NCBI RefSeq assembly: GCF_022682495.2
Contig: NC_071392.1
Coordinates: 140,801,554 to 140,865,553, forward strand
Direction of reading: 5' to 3'
DNA from: Desmodus rotundus
Taxonomy: Eukaryota > Chordata > Mammalia > Chiroptera > Phyllostomidae
Length of the DNA stretch: 64,000 bases
Shown here piece by piece: positions 24,111 through 35,734 of the stretch. The position numbers and the translations under genes are program-made. The notes beneath the pieces were generated by a model that was not told where the DNA came from, searched no databases, and worked only from the letters and a program-made list of their open reading frames with translations. Every line of letters begins with the position of its first letter. The first letter of the stretch is position 1.

Positions 24111-25280
24111 CGCATCCCCAAATGGAAAGCCTACCGTCAGGGCTTACACCACACTACTTGCGTGATTGTGGAGACGCCAGGGTGAAGAAGCCCATTGCAT
24201 GCCAGCCCCATAGAAGTATAGCATGTAGATCACAGTGGTGGGCTCTGCCGTCTGGGGGTGTGTGAGTGCGCTGGTCTGGGCCCCTAAACCAGCCTGGGCT
24301 GGACGCTGCTGTGTTTCCTCTTCTGCCTCATCAGCAGACCCTCAGCTTGCTGTCTGTTCTGCTCAGAATACAATGCCAGGAGGCCATGTGACATGGTTCT
24401 GGCCAATGACTTGTATGCAGATGTCAGTACCTGGGGCTTCTGGGGAAGCTTTGAAAGGAAGGGGACTTTGTCCTTTATCCCTCTTCCTTCTTGGACTGTG
24501 GACAGGAGGCTGGAAGTAGAGCAGCAGGGGGGTGAAAGGCGGCAGCACCTGTGACTGCTCTTACCCTACACCTCCCAAGATGGCCAGACTGCTTTGCTTC
24601 TGGAGTCCCGTTTCTGTGACACACAGCAGGGTGCACGCCTATGTGATATACAGCCCTACTCCTGGACTTGTGCCTGCAGGACCCAACCCACACCCTTTTC
24701 TGTGCATGCTGGCTGGGGTTGGGTGTTCTGTCACTTTAATGGAAGAAGTCAGATTTCTGGCTCTAAGATTTCATGTTTACTAAGTAGGCACATAGCCTTT
24801 CCTCATGTCTGTGAAACAGGGTGGGCCACAGCTGCACCTTTGAGAGAAAAGAGATGACAGTCCTTACATCTGGCAGAGGAGCATTACCCTGGGCTTCAGA
24901 GAAAACACCGAGCAGGAGGGGAGAATGGAAGGAAGTCATGGGAGGGGCAAAGAGCAGCCTTAAGTGGAGCAAAAAGTGTGTTCCAGCTTCGGAAAGGAGC
25001 CGAGCCATGTCTGAGCTGCTGTCTGGGTCACAGCAAAATTTCGATGACTCTACAGCCAAGCTATGCAGGGGAGGCTCCTCTGACTGGGAGCAAATTCTAG
25101 TTGGCCCCCGCTCTCCTGAGGCATGTGAAGAACTGCATTCTTTCAGAGGCTGGGCCTCTTCGGGACTCTCCCTCTTTCCTGGAGGGGCTGGGGCAGGGGT
25201 GGAGGGAGCATAAGAAAGGAGGAGAACAGTCACACACTTGAGGAGTCATTGCGCCTGACTCTAGGTCCTGGTTCCACACA
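24111..25280. other. Intergenic, one old repeat, no gene
   Basis: Near 24380-24500 the words GGCCATGTGACATGGTTCTGGCC and GGGGCTTCTGGGGAAGC belong to an old mammalian interspersed repeat also present near 28990. The rest is unique. Confidence 0.45.
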
Positions 25281-25284
25281 GTCA

Positions 25285-25410
25285 CTGAGGGTCTTGAGCG
25301 ATGAATTTCACTTCTCTGAGACGCATTTCTTGTCGGGTAAAATGGTGATCATAATAGTAATCTCACAGAGTCCTTTTAAGGGTGAGATGAGGCATTCACA
25401 TTGAATAGGA
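25285..25410 (-). repeat. MIR SINE fragment
   Basis: AATTTCACTTCTCTGAGACGC, CGGGTAAAATGGTGATCATAA and GGGTGAGATGAGGCATTC match the reverse MIR core, diverged. Confidence 0.6.
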
Positions 25411-26734
25411 AAGAGTTATGTGCGATGCAACCATTGGGGAAGGCTGCGTAAAGGGTGTGTGGGACCTCTGAGTACTCCTGTCTTTTTAACTTCTTGTGAA
25501 TCCTTGATTATTTTGAAGTGAAAAGTTCTTAATTTTTTTTTAACAGGAAAGAAGAAAGCAAAAATCCCCCTCCCCCACCCCCAAGTGTTGGGTGTGGGGC
25601 TTTGTAGCGTTTCCTAGTAGCTGGGCAATGGGAGTGAGGGAGTGGGTGGATCTGATGGGAACTAAAGTGGAGTTTTCTATGGGTTATTAATTAGATCCCT
25701 TTTAATGCTCTTCGAGATATAAAAGTAAAGGTTATAGAGCTCTCCAATGGCTTGTGGCGGTGAGACTGTTGTCTTCCACTGTGGCTCTGCACAGCCTGTG
25801 CCAGACGGAGCTTTGGGGCAGATTCTCCAGGGTTCCGCTCCTCACCCAGGCAGGCCAGCTATGCTGACGCCCGTTCCCTGTTCCAACCCAGCCGCCCTCC
25901 CAACAGGCTGCCCCGCATCCCCACCCCTATGGACACTCTTCTCAGCACAGGACAAAAACAATGCCTACTGCCCCAGGGCCTTTCTGGAACCTTCTCTCAG
26001 GCCCATTACCTCATCCCATTCTTCCCTACATCTGGAACAGTTTGAAAGCTAAGGTAATCCTCAGGTGCTGGAGGAGGAGGAGGAGCCTGAAGAGCTGGGA
26101 GTGAGCTAAACCCCTGAAGCCCCCTCAGTGCTTCTCTCCCGGAGAGCTTCCTGTCGTCCATTCGTCCATTCGTCCATTCGGCTGGGCGGCTCCTCTGCTC
26201 CCCTGCCCAGAGGAAGAGTGACAGCAGCAGAAAGACCCTGCTGCTGCAGTGGCCCCGTGTCCACCACCCAGGAACTGCCAGACAGGGAGACCCGCTGCGG
26301 GAGGCTGGGCCTTGCATCTGGGGCATGCGCCCGGGGCAGCCTGTGGCCTCCACATCTAGCGTCAGAGCCTTTGCAGGTTTAGAAGCACCATTTGGTTCTT
26401 CTTGCGTTGCTGGAGGCTCGTGGTAAATACAATTGCACCCGCTTCGGCTGGGGCACGGCCTCGGAACTAGTGGCAGGTTTTGTATCCACACCTCAGGGCA
26501 TATTACATCCTGGGCCAAACTGCTGGATCAAGAGGTTGCTGAAGGAGCATGACACTGGGGCAAAGGGTGGTCTGAAGGGACAGGATAGCCCATCTACTCA
26601 GAGGCAGTGAGACAGGCTAGTGAGCCAGGACAAGTGGAATAGCAAACGGAGACAGATAGCTACCCAGCCAAGCAGTTTGCAGCCATCCGGTAAACGGCAG
26701 AATTCTGTCTTCCCTAATCAAGGACACTTGAGAG
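25411..26734. other. Intergenic, GC-moderate, no gene
   Basis: Open frames up to 170 residues occur on both strands around 25747-26518 but lack domains and conserved features. A three-copy TCCATTCG repeat lies at 26156-26180. Confidence 0.45.
26156..26180. repeat. Short tandem repeat, 8-bp unit x3
   Basis: GTCCATTC repeated three times in direct head-to-tail order. Confidence 0.85.
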
Positions 26735-27514
26735 TAAACAGGAAGGAGCCGATTAAGAGCTTGGAGGTGGCCAGTGCTACTTCCCCCTCCCCCAACCCTG
26801 TGTCCTCGGGGACCCCTGGATGCCTCAGGATAACTGCCCCTGGGCCGCATGGCCGGATGAGGAACCAGGCACTAGCCAAATCCCTCCTTCTGGACCTTTG
26901 GCAAGGCCACAGCGTGATGTCACTGACCATTCCTCCCCCAAACCAGATTTCACCAGCGGCAGAAATGTTAGCGGAGGAGTTGGAACTGCGTCTAACGTTA
27001 AGTCAAGAGTAAACCGCCTTTCAGTCCCGGGAGCCATTCGGCCTGCCCACCAGAGACTCCAGCTGTATAGCCCAGTACCTCCAAATGGCCTGGTTGTCTG
27101 TGCTATGACTGTAACAGAAGAAGGGAAGGAAAAGAAAGTCCACATGGACTTTGAACATTTGAAACCAATTAGTACATCATTGTATTTGTGTGACAACAAA
27201 TTCCATACAGAGGCTCTTACAGCGTGCCTGTCAGGGGATGGCAAGTTCAGCTTCGGTGTAATAGATGGACCTGGTGTGCTTGGCGCACTCTGTGGAAACA
27301 CGAGAAATTCCGCACAAAGTCACTGGGTCTCCCAAAGAAATACAGTGGAGGAGGTCAGTCAGCCTTGCATTTTTTCTGTTCAAGAACGGAAAAGTGATGT
27401 AACCATGTTCTGAAAGTAGCTGAGAGTGCTGTGCAGATGTTCATTTCTGGGGACAAAGTGCATGTGGCTGGTCTCATTTCAGCTGCACCAACTGACTTTA
27501 AAACTGATGTAAGT
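26735..27514 (+). pseudogene. ETF1P: ETF1 (eRF1) processed pseudogene, truncated and interrupted
   Basis: The region aligns with the coding sequence of ETF1, the release factor that reads stop codons in the ribosome. Recognisable segments in order are IKSLE (from 26752), MLAEE (near 26965), [14 protein letters not shown] (26998-27040), [34 protein letters not shown], then GGQSAL-like and QLFISGDKV-like segments up to about 27514. The copy is intronless across many parental exons, so it arose by retroposition. It is dead: frameshifts near 26970 and 27290, stops at 27010 and 27411, and loss of everything after roughly codon 220 of about 437. The first block (26735-26772) is separated from the second (from 26900) by about 127 bases that are not ETF1. 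No poly(A) is left because the 3' half is absent. Confidence 0.88.
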
Positions 27515-28020
27515 CAGCGGGCTCTCTCTGGGGCATTGCCACACCTCTCTTCCCTCTCAGGTGTGCATCTTTACCTTTCTCTCCTAAACTCCAAGGGTCC
27601 CCACTAGACTTGCAACCAGGGGAGCAATGGGCAGTGGTAGCTTATCCCAGGCTAACCCCCTGAACCTGTCTCCAAAGCTCCCCCTTTCTCTCACTTCCCA
27701 ATGGGCTGGCAGCAGCCCCACTTTGACTCACTTTTTTCCCGTCACATTCCTAGGTAGCCAAAGCAGAGCCCCGCCTGGGCTCTCTCCTGTTGCTTCTTCT
27801 CCCCTAAATCCTTCCTGGGTTTCCCTGTTCCAAGCCTCAATAAACAAAAATTTCAAAATCACCTTTCCTTGTGTTGTGAGATCTTCCCTGAACGAAGTCA
27901 AGACGCACATACTACTGGACGGCCCGAGGCAGGCCTGCTCCAGGCCTGGTCCCTTTCTGGTAACAGTAGAATCTGTCATCCTGAAGCCAAGAGCAGCTGT
28001 GGGTGCGGCAGTTCTTTAGT
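27515..28020. other. Intergenic, no gene
   Basis: Unique sequence following the truncated pseudogene; the break at 27514 shows no poly(A) or target duplication. Confidence 0.45.
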
Positions 28021-28024
28021 GTAC

Positions 28025-28245
28025 AGGTTCGAGAGCAGGCTCTGCCTGGATTCAAATTCTGATCCATATGGAGTAACAATGTGGCCTTGGCCAAGTCCAC
28101 ATCTGCAGGTTTCTCATCTGCAAAAGTACCAAAAAAAGGTTTTTTTAATGTACCTACATCTCAGGTTTATTGTGAGAATTAAATGATGCATGTGGTGTTA
28201 GCTTAGTCCAGATCCTGGCACATAGAAAGTATACGTTAAATTCAA
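28025..28245 (-). repeat. MIR SINE
   Basis: Near full length in reverse order: GCTCTGCCTGGATTCAAATTC, TGGCCTTGGCCAAGTC, GTTTCTCATCTGCAAAAG, GTGAGAATTAAATGATGC and CTGGCACATAGAAAGTA. Confidence 0.8.
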
Positions 28246-28299
28246 AGTAATGAAAAGTATTAGGACAAGTCAGTATGTGGCCTAGCCCTGCTATAAGTT

Positions 28300-28380
28300 C
28301 CTGACGACTTCATATAAATCTCTCAGCCTCTCTGGATCCTTGCTTCCTCCTTTGCAAAATGAAAGGATTGAATCAAAGGT
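28300..28380 (-). repeat. MIR SINE fragment
   Basis: Second reverse MIR core (AAATCTCTCAGCCTCTCTGG, CCTCCTTTGCAAAATGAAAGG) right after the first. Confidence 0.55.
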
Positions 28381-28959
28381 AAGCCCTTCTACCATAAAGA
28401 TCTCTGGCATTCTGGAGGGAAAGTCTGAGCCACTCCCTGCTAAGAAGCAGCCAGTGCTTTAAAACCCTAAGTTTTCAATGCCTCAGTAAACCATACCTCC
28501 TCTGGGGAACTCGCAGCCCAAGAGGGAACTTTGCTGAATGACAGAGAGCTTTTCAAGCTATTTGGCTGGGGATGTGCTGACTCAGAAGCAACAATGGGCA
28601 CAGTTCTCAATCCCAAAGGTAACAGAAGTCCCTGCCTGTCCCCAGAGGGAAAGCCCTAAACTCATGGATGGGGGCAGGGCTTTCATAGAATTCTAGAATG
28701 TCAAAGCTGGAAGAATTCTCAGAGAGTTTCTAGTTCAGGGATTTTTAAGCCACATTCTGTGAGTGCTTCTGCAGTTCCTCAAGCTATTAGTATTCATCTT
28801 AGTTTGTATGTCTCAAGCTACATCTAAAACTGTGACTGAAAGGCAGCAAAGACACTGATATGGGTAATTCATTAAATGTCAACACATCAGAAACCAAAGT
28901 CCATTGGTAAGTTGTGGCGGATTCTGCTGGTTGTCACCTAAATCTACCCTTCGCTTTTT

Positions 28960-29405
28960 CCTTTATTGTGAATACTTAGTTGGGTTGGTCCATGGCCACC
29001 CAACTCAAAGACTACATTTCCCAGCCTCACTTGCAGCTACATAAGGCTATATAATTAAGTTTTGATCAATGGGATGTAACTAAATGTTGTATACTAAATG
29101 TAACTACTTCTAGGGGTCTGCCCTTCCTGTTATCCCTCTTCATGCTGGCTCTAAGGTGAGCATGATGGTGGAGCTCAGTCAGCCATCTTGGACTGTGAAT
29201 AGGAAGTCTCCTGTTGAAGATGATAGAGAAGGCACCTGGAATCCTTGATGACCATTGTGTTCTTACTTACATTCAGTGTCCTGGGCTGCTCACTGACACA
29301 CTTCATTTACATAAAAGAAACATAAACTTCTGTCTTATTTAAGCCACTTTTATTTTGGAGTTCTGCCTTTTGCAACTGAACCTAACTGACTCATTTGGGT
29401 TCTCA
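28960..29405. repeat. Ancient mammalian interspersed repeat, family not named
   Basis: ACTACATTTCCCAGCCTCAC, GATCAATGGGATGTAAC and AAACTTCTGTCTTATTTAAGCC are landmarks of a widespread old mammalian repeat that I recognise but cannot assign to a named family with confidence. Confidence 0.5.
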
Positions 29406-30890
29406 GTGATTGACTCTATAATGCATTATTAATATAATATTTTTTATAGTTTGTTGAATGGTTCTAAGGAAAACACCACTTGTAACTTCCACTCAGGTCA
29501 AGAAATAGAATTTCACCGTCACCCTGGAAATGCTTTGTGTGCCCTGACCCCATCAAACTCCCTCTTTGCTCCTACAGTACCTCCATCCTGACTTTTATAG
29601 TAAATACTTCCATGTTAGAACAATGTAATATTACCTTAAAAACATTTTGGTTAAAGACCACTTTTACCTGTTTCATATGGGATGATGCTTAAGCCTTTGA
29701 CAGAAGGCTTCCACTGATCAAAAAGTTAGAAAACAACTGAAATAGTCTGACCATTTCATTTTCCAAAGGATGAACGTGAGGCTCAGAGAGGGGAAAGGAC
29801 TTTCTAATGTCAATCAGCAAATCAGTGGCGGAGTGAATGAAGACTCAGGTTCTGTTTCTTTAGCATTTCATTTTCTAGTTCTTCCCAGGGAAAGGGACCC
29901 TAGATACAAGGTATCAGCCTCACCCAATGACCAAAGGATGGGAAAGACTTGCAGACAGAGCTTCCAGTACAGGGCAATCCATCCTCCACCAGAGAGAAAC
30001 CTCCTTCCACGTAGATCTCCTTTTAGAAACTTCATGAAGTACAGTATTAGCATATTGAAGGCTCTGAGAATTCCTACAGTGAAGAGTTTTGCTTGATTCT
30101 GATGACCTGGCATTTCCCAAACTTTTTTGTCTTTTGGTCCTTGTGTTTCACTAACAGCATTCTGCATAGAATAGTGTGGCAAGTGGTGCCACACTCCCTT
30201 TAATGGATAAACATGCATTAATTCACACACATCGCATACGTAACACAGTAGAAAATCACCTTTCTGGCCTAGGTAGCCCATCTCTCTGGAAAAGTACTGA
30301 ATTACCCCATAATCTGGAAAAATCCATTCTTAATAGCCCCAAGAAGCAATTTCAGAACTGACCTAAACCTGCCCAGTCTGGGTGGGTTCCCCAGGGGGGT
30401 GAGCTGGCTGGGCCCTGCAGCCTGGCACTGGGCTTGTTGTACCAGGAGCCCCGGCCAGCCGGCAGCCACCCAGTGCGTGTCTGGGCTTGTTTTTCCTTCC
30501 TCTCCCTGCTTCTTTTAGAACATAGCTGAATGGGTCCAGTCTCTCAGCTCTGCTCCCGGCCAACACTGGACCCCTCAAAGTCTGGCCAACTCATCTCCCA
30601 CCCGCCTTGATAAATACCCCCTCCATGCTGGGAACCACAGCACAGGGCTGTTTTTCTCCCTCGTGCACCCCAGGAAGCCTCCCCTTGGCCTGGGCTTCCT
30701 TCCCAGGCATTTGCTGCCAATCCATTTTAAACTCATCCTTAGCTCAGTCACCTGAAGAAAAAGAGACTCACAGAAGGCCCAAGATAAAAGAGTCTTTAAT
30801 CCTGTGGCTTTCTGAGTTTTGTTTTTTAGCAGGAAAACCTTATTTTCCAAACAAATTATTATGCACAACTTCCCAGTTTATAGAATAAAT
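29406..30890. other. Intergenic, no gene
   Basis: A MIR-like patch at 29760-29830 (TTCCAAAGGATGAACGTGAGG). Otherwise unique; open frames lack domains. Confidence 0.45.
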
Positions 30891-30894
30891 AAGG

Positions 30895-31090
30895 ACATTT
30901 ATGGTAGACTTGTTTAGTCCAGCAAAACACTGGAAAGAAACTGAATGTCCATTAGTAGGGAACAAATTTAATAAAATTATGGTGAAGTCATACAATGGAA
31001 TATTATGCAGCTGCCTAAAAGCATGAGGCAATTTCCAACAATAATAATGAAACTCCTAAGTAAATCCTTATTTTATGTGGGAAATATTTG
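30895..31090 (+). mobile_element. L1 LINE 3' fragment
   Basis: AACTGAATGTCCATTAGTAGG, ACAATGGAATATTATGCAGC and the A-rich continuation match the end of L1 ORF2 and 3' UTR, plus orientation. Confidence 0.7.
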
Positions 31091-31097
31091 GTTAATA

Positions 31098-31625
31098 TTG
31101 GGTTGGCCAAAAAGTTTATTTAGTTTTTTTCCATACAATGGCTCTAGTAGTGCTTAGTTGCCTTTAACTTCATTCAAAACTATTTGGTTAGATTGTATTG
31201 TGACAGCTGTCATATCAGCGTGCACCTAAAAAAGTTATCAAAATTTTTGATTTTTTGTGCAGCCATTTTAATACTGAAGATGGAAGAAGTTATGTAAGAT
31301 TTTCAGCATATTATGCTTTAGTATTTCAAGAAAGGTAAAAATACAACTGAAACACACAAAAAGATTTGTGGAGATATATATGGAGAAGGTGCTGTGACTT
31401 GTCAAATGTGTCAAAGGTAGTTTGTGAAGCTTCTTGGTACTATTGACATTTTGGCGAAATAACTCTTTGCTGCGGGGCTGTCTTCTGCATTGGCAGATGT
31501 CTAGAAGCCAATAGAGGGAGATAGCCGGCACACTCAAAATACCCAAATCAATAAAGTTATTGGTGAAAGTGAAAAATGTGTCTTTTATTTTATGGAAAAA
31601 ACTAAATGGACTTTTTGGCTAAGCC
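31098..31625. mobile_element. Non-autonomous mariner element with terminal inverted repeats
   Basis: The left end is TTGGGTTGGCCAAAAAG followed by a TTTAG-TTTTTTTCCAT stretch, preceded by TA at 31096-31097. The right end carries the inverse (ATGGAAAAAACTAAATGGAC, CTTTTTGGCTAA). About 525 bases long with transposase-like but broken coding. The last bases of the right repeat are altered and run straight into L1 sequence, so the right TA duplication is missing. Confidence 0.75.
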
Positions 31626-32875
31626 TGGCTTATCTCACTTAGCATAATGGTCTCTAGTTCCATCGATGCTGTTGCGAAGGGTATAAGCTCCTTCTTTCTC
31701 TCTGCTGCGTAGAATTCCATTGTGTAAATGTACCATAGTTTTTTGATCCACTCATTTGCTGATGGGCACTTAGGCTGTTTCCAGCACTTGGGTATTGTAA
31801 ATTGTGCTGCTATGAACATTGGGGTGCATAGGTTCTTTTGGATTAGTGTTTCAGGGTTCTTAGGGTATAATCCCAGCACTAGAATTGCTGGGTCAAAGGG
31901 AAGTTCCATTTATAGTTTTCTGAGGAAATTCCATATTGTTTTCTACAGTGGCTGCACCAGTCTGCATTCCCACCAACAATGTGCTAGGGTTCCCTTTTCT
32001 CCTCATCCTCTCCAACATTTGTTTGTGGATTTGCTTATGTTGGCCACTCTGACTGGTGTGAGATGGTACCTCATGGTGGTTTTAATTTGCATCTCTCTGA
32101 TGGCTCGTGATGCTGAGCATCTTTTCATATGTCTCTGGATCCTCTGTATGTCCTCCTTGGAGAAAACACTGTTCAGGTCCTGTGCGCATTTTTTAAATTG
32201 GGTTGTTTGTCTTCCTGGAGTGGAGTTGTGTGAGTTCTTCATATATTTTGGAGGTCAACACCTTCTTCAAGTTATCATTGGCAAATATGTTTTTCCATAT
32301 GGTTGGTTCCCTTTTCATTTTGCTGATGTTTTCTTTAGCTGTGCAGAAGATTTTTATTTTGATGAAGTCCCATTTGATTATTCTTTCCTTTATGTCCCTT
32401 GCTCTAAGTGGACATATTGGTGAAAGTATTGCTGTATGGAATATCTGAGGTTTTCCTGCCTATGTTTTCCTGTAGGACTTTCATGGTATTGTGACTTATA
32501 TTTAAGTCTTTTATCCATTTAGAGTTTATTTTTGTGTATGGTGTTAGTAGTCAAGTTTTATTTTTTCGCATGTAGCTGTCCAGCTCTCCCAACATCATTT
32601 ATTAAAGGGGCTATTTTTACTCCATTTTATGCTTTTGCCCTCTTTGTCAAATATTATTTGACCATAGAGACATGGGTTTACTTCTGGGCTCTCCATTCTG
32701 TTCCATTGATCTATGTGTCTGTTCTTATGCCAGTACCAGACTGTTTTGATGACAGTGGCCTTGTAATATAGTTTGATGTCAGGTGCTGGGATCCCTCGTA
32801 CTTTGTTCTTCATTCTAAAAATTGCTGCAGCTATTTGGGGTTGTTTATGGTTCCATGTAAATCTTTGAAATGTTT
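31622..32875 (-). mobile_element. L1 LINE fragment, ORF2 3' part
   Basis: Minus-oriented. The frame at 31619-31909 gives [20 protein letters not shown] and YTMEFYAAERKKE, and the frame at 32003-32242 gives [17 protein letters not shown] and [17 protein letters not shown], both from the L1 ORF2 C-terminal half. The reading frame is broken repeatedly. The long plus-strand open frames here are antisense artefacts. Confidence 0.9.
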
Positions 32876-33650
32876 GAGTTGAGCCAGTATTGATACTGTG
32901 AATACAAGGACAGCACTATGTAAACTGATATGAAGCATGAAACCACCTCAAGACCTAGTGATAAGTAAGGGAAAGAAAGTTGGGGAACAGGACCGTGTGC
33001 TAAGTGTGCTCTCTTGTTTTTCCTAAAGGTCAGCGCAGGGAGCAGTGGGGGGTCTGCCCACGTAACAAAGTGAAGTGTGTGGCTTCTTGTCTATTTGTGT
33101 CCCCACCATAAGGAAATGGCTAAACTGATTTTCACCAAAATTTGAGGATATGTTTGCGATGCTCTGACTTACAATACAGGTTGTTTGGCATATGAAAATT
33201 TCCTTCTGGAGATCCTGGGGAGGGTGCTGCAGAGAGATAAGTAGTCCTTCTCCAGAGAAGCTGACCCTGGTAAAGCAAGGCCCACATAATTGCCAACTGG
33301 AAAAGACACACAAGATGGGTTCAAGTTCAATGACAGGGGAAACGGTGTGGTTTCCGTGGAATGTCCAAGATGCAGGGTCACGAGGTAGACTCTCCAAAGG
33401 AAGGCCTCACGGATGAGGAGAGCCAGATATCCACGTGGGTGAGGATGGTCAATGATCCTTCTCAGTGGAGCAGCTCTGCTAGGCATTGAAAGTCACATTT
33501 GCAAACTCTTCCAGTTACATATGAAACTGGTAATAATCAGTGTCTCTGTGAAGAAGGACCATGGACCTGAAATGAGTGGAATATTTATTCTTCATTGTAT
33601 GCCCTTTTGAACTATTGGCAATATTTTCTGTGTTTATATATCAAGTCTGT
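32876..33650. other. Intergenic, no gene
   Basis: Unique sequence between L1 and a VES copy; nothing recognised. Confidence 0.45.
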
Positions 33651-33654
33651 TTCA

Positions 33655-33869
33655 TTTATTTATTGATTGACTTTATTGACTTTATTTTTAGAAAGAGGGG
33701 GAGGGAGAGAGAAAGAGAGGGAGAGAAACACTGATTGGCTGCCTCTAGCATGCCCCCTAGCTGGGACCTGGCCCACAGCCCAAGGCATGGGCCCTGAATG
33801 GAAACTGAACCAGCAAACTTTCAGTTCACAGGCCAACACTCACACCACCGAGCCACACTAGCCAGGGCT
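33655..33869 (-). repeat. VES SINE
   Basis: Minus-oriented copy with GGGAGAGAGAAAGAGAGGGAG block, a diverged B-box region and CCGAGCCACACTAGCCAGGG as reverse head. Confidence 0.85.
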
Positions 33870-34084
33870 AGTCTGTTTTTCTTTTAAGTTGTGAAGTACT
33901 TCAAGCGTACAAAGTATAGAGGATAATAAAGTTAAAATTGTATCTACCTGCTGGCTTTGACACATCTTACCACGTTGCCGTAGATGACTATTGGAAAAAC
34001 CTACAGTTCTCTTTCTGTGTCTGTCTCCTTTACTTTCACACCGAACACTTCGGACACTTCCGGTCACCAGACATGTGAGTTTAT

Positions 34085-34502
34085 TCCCACACCACGCTGG
34101 CCGGGTGTCCTACAATGTAACCCAATTCTGACACTATTTACCTGGAGATGATGTCAGATCCCTCAGGTTAAGGGCTCAGTCCCACAAGACTCCCCCTGCT
34201 CAAAGGCCAGTCACAGGTAGGAGCCTGCCCACAACTTCTGTCTGACTTGACTACAAGATTCCCATGACCCTTCCCCTTTGTATTTGATTATTTGCTAGAA
34301 CTCAGAGAAACACTTACATTTTCCAATTTATTAAAGGAAATGCTAAAGGACATACTTGAACAGCGAGATGAAGAGATAGGGTAAGTTCTGGGAGGATCTC
34401 CCCCACAGGAACTTCTGTCCCAATAGAGTTGGGGTGCACACCCTCCTGGTATGTGGATGTCTGCACCAATCTGGAAGGTTTCTGAACCCTGGTTCATTTG
34501 GA
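34085..34502. mobile_element. Old LTR-like repeat cut by L1
   Basis: CCAATTTATTAAAGGAAATGC, GAACAGCGAGATGAAGAGAT and GTATGTGGATGTCTGCACCAA are words of an old mammalian repeat that I judge to be LTR-type without being able to name it. It ends abruptly where L1 sequence starts near 34503. Confidence 0.45.
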
Positions 34503-35200
34503 CTTTCTACACAGGCAATCATTTCATCTGCAAACAAATGTGGTTTTATTTCTTGTTCCCAATCTGTGTACCTTTTCTCTTCTTATATTAGCAAGGACTC
34601 CCAGTATGATGTCGAAAATCAGTGGAGAAAGGGGACACCCTTGTCTTGTACCTGATCTCAGTGGGAAAGCTTCAGGTTTCTCACCATTAAGTATGAGGTT
34701 ATTTTTAGTTAGATGGGGGGTTTTTTTGGTAGGCATTTTCTATCAAGTGATGATGTTGCCCTCTATCTCTAGTTTACTGAGAGTTTTTGTCATGAATGGT
34801 GTTGGGTTTTGTAAAATGGTTTTTCTGTATCTACTGACACGATCATGTGATTTTCCTGTTTTAGCCTATTGATGTGATGGATTATATCCATTGACTCTCA
34901 AATGGCGAACCAGCTTCGCACACCTCGAATAAGTCCCACTTGGTTCTGGTGTGCAACTCTGCTTAAACACTGTGGGATTTGACCTGCCCACCTTTTGTGG
35001 AGGATCTGTGCATCTGCGTTCATATGAGATACTGGCCTGCAGTTTTCTTGTCTTGTAATCTCTGTCTTGTTTTTGGTATCGAGGTAATGGCGGCCTCAGA
35101 GTACGAGTTAGGAGATTTTCCTCTGCTTCTACTCTCTGAGAGAGATTGTAGGGAATTGGTATAATTTCTTCCTTAAGTAGCTGGTGGATCCGTCCTGGCA
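34503..35200 (-). mobile_element. L1 LINE fragment, reverse transcriptase region
   Basis: Minus-strand frame at 34524-34736 reads [20 protein letters not shown], the L1 reverse transcriptase motif segment, then stops before the catalytic FADD box. The rest (to 35200) is reverse-oriented ORF2 upstream sequence. Old and inactive. Confidence 0.88.
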
Positions 35201-35284
35201 GAAAAGTGTGCTGGAGTTCCACCCTCCACTCCTCTCTTCTCCCTGAGATACCTGTACGGAACCTTAGGTTTCCATAGACCACCG

Positions 35285-35480
35285 TGTGGAATCGCTGGTC
35301 TAGACCATGGGCCCACATTTTTCTGTAAAGGTCAAGACAGTAAACATGTTAGCCTTTGTGGGCCACACGGTACCTTTGCCTCATTCAACAAGCACCGAAG
35401 CACAGAAGCAGCTACAGGTAATCATACATTTGACATGAAAACGAGTCCATGAAATATTTAGTTAAAGAAGCAGACTGCAG
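35285..35480 (+). mobile_element. hAT-type DNA transposon remnant
   Basis: TTTTCTGTAAAGGTCAAGACAG, TTAGCCTTTGTGGGCCAC and CGGTACCTTTGCC match a common mammalian hAT-group repeat. A reverse copy of the same family lies near 48680-48752. Confidence 0.6.
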
Positions 35481-35504
35481 AACATCAATATTAACAGAAT
35501 GGTT

Positions 35505-35730
35505 AATGTCTATTTAGTCTTCTATACACCAGCCACTGTGTCAAATGATTTGTGTGGATGCTCAGAACCCCATTATGATATGAACGCATGATCTCCAATT
35601 TACTGATGGGGAGACAGTGGCCTAGGTGGGCTGAATACCTTGCAGGTGAGATATAGAGCTGGGTCTGAAGCCACATGGTCTCACTCCAGAGCCTGAACTT
35701 TTAAACACTATACTGCTCTGCCTTTTTTGT
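35505..35730 (+). repeat. MIR SINE
   Basis: Full-length order: CACCAGCCACTGTGTCAAATG, TTTACTGATGGGGAGACAG and AGCTGGGTCTGAAGCC. Confidence 0.75.
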
Positions 35731-35734
35731 TTCC

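Noticed and set aside
26006..26518. 170-residue minus-strand frame in GC-rich sequence
   Set aside because: No homology recognised, no splice sites or CpG promoter linked; left as non-coding.
31728..32423. 231-residue plus-strand open frame rich in Phe, Leu and Ser
   Set aside because: It is the antisense of L1 ORF2; the real coding trace is on the minus strand.
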